Origin: JALENY01 sp036310185
GTDB taxonomy: Bacteria; Bacillota; Clostridia; Lachnospirales; Lachnospiraceae
Direction: 5' to 3'
Length of the DNA stretch: 7,471 bases
Assembly (NCBI GenBank): GCA_036310185.1
Contig: JAXJSH010000001.1
Location: forward strand, 1-7,471
Shown here piece by piece: positions 6,230 to 7,471 of this stretch (position 1 is the first letter of the stretch; every line of letters begins with the position of its first letter). The notes beneath the pieces were generated by a model. That model was not told the origin of the DNA, searched no databases, and saw only the letters and a list, made by a program, of their open reading frames with translations. A program made the translations under genes and the position numbers.

Positions 6230-6253
6230 GGTAACTAACAGAGGTAACTAACA
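6230..6253. repeat. Two tandem copies of an 11-bp direct repeat
   Basis: GGTAACTAACA occurs at 6230-6240 and again at 6243-6253, a 13-bp period. It lies in the gap between the operon terminator and the bidirectional hairpin. It may be a small duplication or a pair of protein-binding sites; nothing shows which. Confidence 0.55.
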
Positions 6254-6279
6254 AAAACCAGGGCGGTCACCCTGGTTTT
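6254..6279. terminator. Bidirectional hairpin terminator between convergent genes
   Basis: AAAACCAGGG (6254-6263) pairs perfectly with CCCTGGTTTT (6270-6279) around a 6-nt loop. On the minus strand a run of five T residues follows the G+C core, about 65 nt after the stop of the small minus-strand gene. On the plus strand it could act as a second stop behind the operon terminator. Confidence 0.7.
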
Positions 6280-6342
6280 ATGCTTAAAGTAAGAATATAT
6301 AAATGATATTTTATACCCATACGAATACCCTAAAAGATACTT

Positions 6343-6519
6343 CTAATCTTTCTCCTCCGTCTGTTTGCGGCAGAGATCCTCACGTACAGCCATCGTCGTA
6401 AGCGTATCCCCCAACTGTGTAAAAACAGCCCCGATCAGCGCCAGCTCATCCATATCATAGCATTTCGCAATAGAACACGCGATAGTAGAAATAAAAGTCA
6501 CAAATTCACAGGAATTCAA
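6343..6519 (-). CDS. Small cysteine-containing protein, DUF6774-like
   Basis: The small soluble protein is 58 residues from a TTG start at 6519-6517: MNSCEFVTFISTIACSIAKC, then a helical part DMDELALIGAVFTQLGDTLTT and a charged tail. Cysteines are C4, C15, C20 and C50. From memory it resembles DUF6774, a family of about 60-residue proteins of unknown function found in Clostridia; this needs a profile search. An alternative GTG start at 6528-6526 would add three residues, but that codon lies inside the ribosome binding site AGAGGTGG (6532-6525). The TTG is 5 nt after that site and gives an N-terminus that looks natural. The gene is downstream of the araC-like gene on the same strand, with a possible weak terminator between. 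The bidirectional hairpin lies past its stop. Confidence 0.75.
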   Translation of the reverse strand: MNSCEFVTFISTIACSIAKCYDMDELALIGAVFTQLGDTLTTMAVREDLCRKQTEEKD

Positions 6520-6524
6520 AACAA

Positions 6525-6532
6525 CCACCTCT
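6525..6532 (-). promoter_or_regulatory. Ribosome binding site deciding a TTG start
   Basis: AGAGGTGG on the minus strand is a near-complete Shine-Dalgarno sequence. It contains the GTG that would otherwise be taken as the start and lies 5 nt before TTG 6519, so it supports the TTG. Confidence 0.6.
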
Positions 6533-6574
6533 ATCTATAGTATTCATCTCCAGAAAAAAAGAAACAAATACCAG

Positions 6575-6601
6575 CAAAAAAGAAGCATGGATGCCGGATG
6601 C
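6575..6601 (-). terminator. Possible weak terminator after the AraC-type gene
   Basis: On the minus strand, GCAT-(CC)-GG pairs with CC-ATGC (6601-6585) as a 6-bp stem with a 2-nt bulge and a 3-nt loop. It is followed by TTCTTTTTT (6584-6576). It lies 12 nt after the regulator's stop codon. The stem is short, so read-through into the small gene is likely. Confidence 0.4.
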
Positions 6602-6613
6602 AAAAATAAGAGA

Positions 6614-7450
6614 TCATGCTTTCCGGACTTCAGAAGGCGTACATCCGTACAATTCCTTAAAACTTCGATTAAAAAGTTTCTGATTGGTCAGCCCATTCTG
6701 TTCCATAATCTGGGAAATCGGCAAATCCGTAGTCTGCAGATCCTGATAAACATGTGCCAGACGTACCTCATTTAAATAATTCAAAAAAGAAACATTCATA
6801 TTTTTTTTGAAAAACCGGCAGAAGTATTCTTTTCCAAGCCCCAGATGTTCTGAAATCTCCTGCAGAGAAATGGGCTCCTGATAGTGTTCATCCACATAAG
6901 AAAGGATGCTCTGGATTCGTTCTCTGGTCAGCTGATCCATTTCAGAAAACTGGGTAGTGATGATCGTGGAAAAGTAGCGCAGCAGATGCCCAAGGACTTG
7001 CAGAATGATTCCATCTGCCTCCAGCGCATAGGTTGGAGAATCCTGCATATAAAAGCGGGTCAGATTTTCCAGAAGCTCGCAGATCTGGCGGTATTTTGGA
7101 AACTGCTCATCCGTAATCGATTCAGGAAAACAGCTGATCCGATATAGTTCAATGTTGGGCAGATAAGATTCCAGTGCTTTTTTGGAAATGTGGACACATA
7201 AAAACATGGCAGTTCGATTCCGATTGTAGGTACTGTGTACCTGACTGGATTCGATGACTGCAAAATGTTTTGTTGGTATCAGGTATTTTTTGTCATTTAC
7301 TTTCAGGTCGATATCGCCGTTAAGGGGATATAAAATCTCAATTTCTTCATGCCAGTGCAGGGGATGATATCCGCCGGGCGTAGTGGAATAAACGATGCGG
7401 ATTCCCAATGCACTCATGTCCAAATGTGGTTTGTAGTAGGGTGTTTCCAT
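6614..7450 (-). CDS. AraC family transcriptional regulator with N-terminal cupin domain
   Basis: The 278-residue regulator has an N-terminal cupin-type sensing domain at about 15-95, with HWHEEIEILYPLNG (32-45), GDIDLKVNDKKYLI and a later H72. A linker helix region follows (about 115-170). The C-terminal AraC/XylS DNA-binding domain has two helix-turn-helix units: SLQEISEHLGLGKEYFCRFF (195-214) and ISQIMEQNGLTNQKLFNRSF (245-264), ending with YGCTPSEVRK. Regulators of this layout usually respond to a sugar or related small molecule and activate neighbouring uptake or breakdown genes; the ligand and targets here are not visible, and the likely target would be upstream, past 7471. The start is ATG 7450-7448, with GAGGAG (7465-7460) 9 nt upstream. 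The domain order and length are typical and intact. Confidence 0.93.
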   Translation of the reverse strand: METPYYKPHLDMSALGIRIVYSTTPGGYHPLHWHEEIEILYPLNGDIDLKVNDKKYLIPTKHFAVIESSQVHSTYNRNRTAMFLCVHISKKALESYLPNIELYRISCFPESITDEQFPKYRQICELLENLTRFYMQDSPTYALEADGIILQVLGHLLRYFSTIITTQFSEMDQLTRERIQSILSYVDEHYQEPISLQEISEHLGLGKEYFCRFFKKNMNVSFLNYLNEVRLAHVYQDLQTTDLPISQIMEQNGLTNQKLFNRSFKELYGCTPSEVRKA

Positions 7451-7471
7451 AGGCTTTCACTCCTCGTATAA

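Noticed and set aside
6529..6567. A promoter for the small gene (TTGTTT at 6567-6562 and TACTAT at 6542-6537, minus strand).
   Set aside because: The 19-nt spacing is poor and the predicted start would cut into the ribosome binding site.

Overview
The window looks like a chromosomal segment from a Gram-positive gut anaerobe of the class Clostridia, most likely Lachnospiraceae. The grounds are strong AGGAGG-type ribosome binding sites, sigma-A-like promoters, A+T-rich intergenic DNA, and the combination of a DUF1576 membrane protein, a TopB without zinc fingers, a chromosomal TraX-family protein, a NifU-like/GGGtGRT gene pair and a cupin-AraC regulator. Species cannot be set from the sequence alone. 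No rRNA, tRNA, CRISPR array, insertion sequence or phage gene was seen.

Layout. Positions 1-531 (+) hold the 3' end of a DUF1576 membrane protein, followed after 11 nt by topB (543-2606, +). A promoter at 2659-2687 then drives a 221-residue left-handed beta-helix acetyltransferase resembling the C-terminal domain of GlmU (2725-3390, +). It converges on, and overlaps by 28 bp, a TraX-family multipass membrane protein (3363-4082, -). The 315-bp gap 4083-4397 is A+T-rich. It has two candidate promoters facing opposite ways, a perfect 10-bp inverted repeat in the traX leader, and helically phased T-tracts. Next comes a tight two-gene operon: a NifU/IscU-like protein (4398-5090) and a GGGtGRT protein (5118-6128), closed by a strong intrinsic terminator (6142-6178). 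After a short gap with a tandem repeat and a bidirectional hairpin there are two minus-strand genes: a 58-residue small protein (6343-6519, probable TTG start) and an AraC-family regulator with an N-terminal cupin domain (6614-7450).

Working together. The clear functional unit is the NifU-like/GGGtGRT operon. Both proteins are cysteine-bearing and of unproven function. Their start sites, tight spacing, dedicated terminator and biased codon use suggest abundant, co-regulated products. The scaffold-like partner keeps the first two cysteine regions of NifU/IscU but not the third, so it may not be a classical Fe-S scaffold. This pair is the best candidate here for an uncharacterised system. The other genes look like independent units: DNA decatenation (TopB), sugar or nucleotide-sugar acetylation (GlmU-C-like), a membrane acetyltransferase-like protein (TraX) and a sugar-type transcription regulator (AraC).
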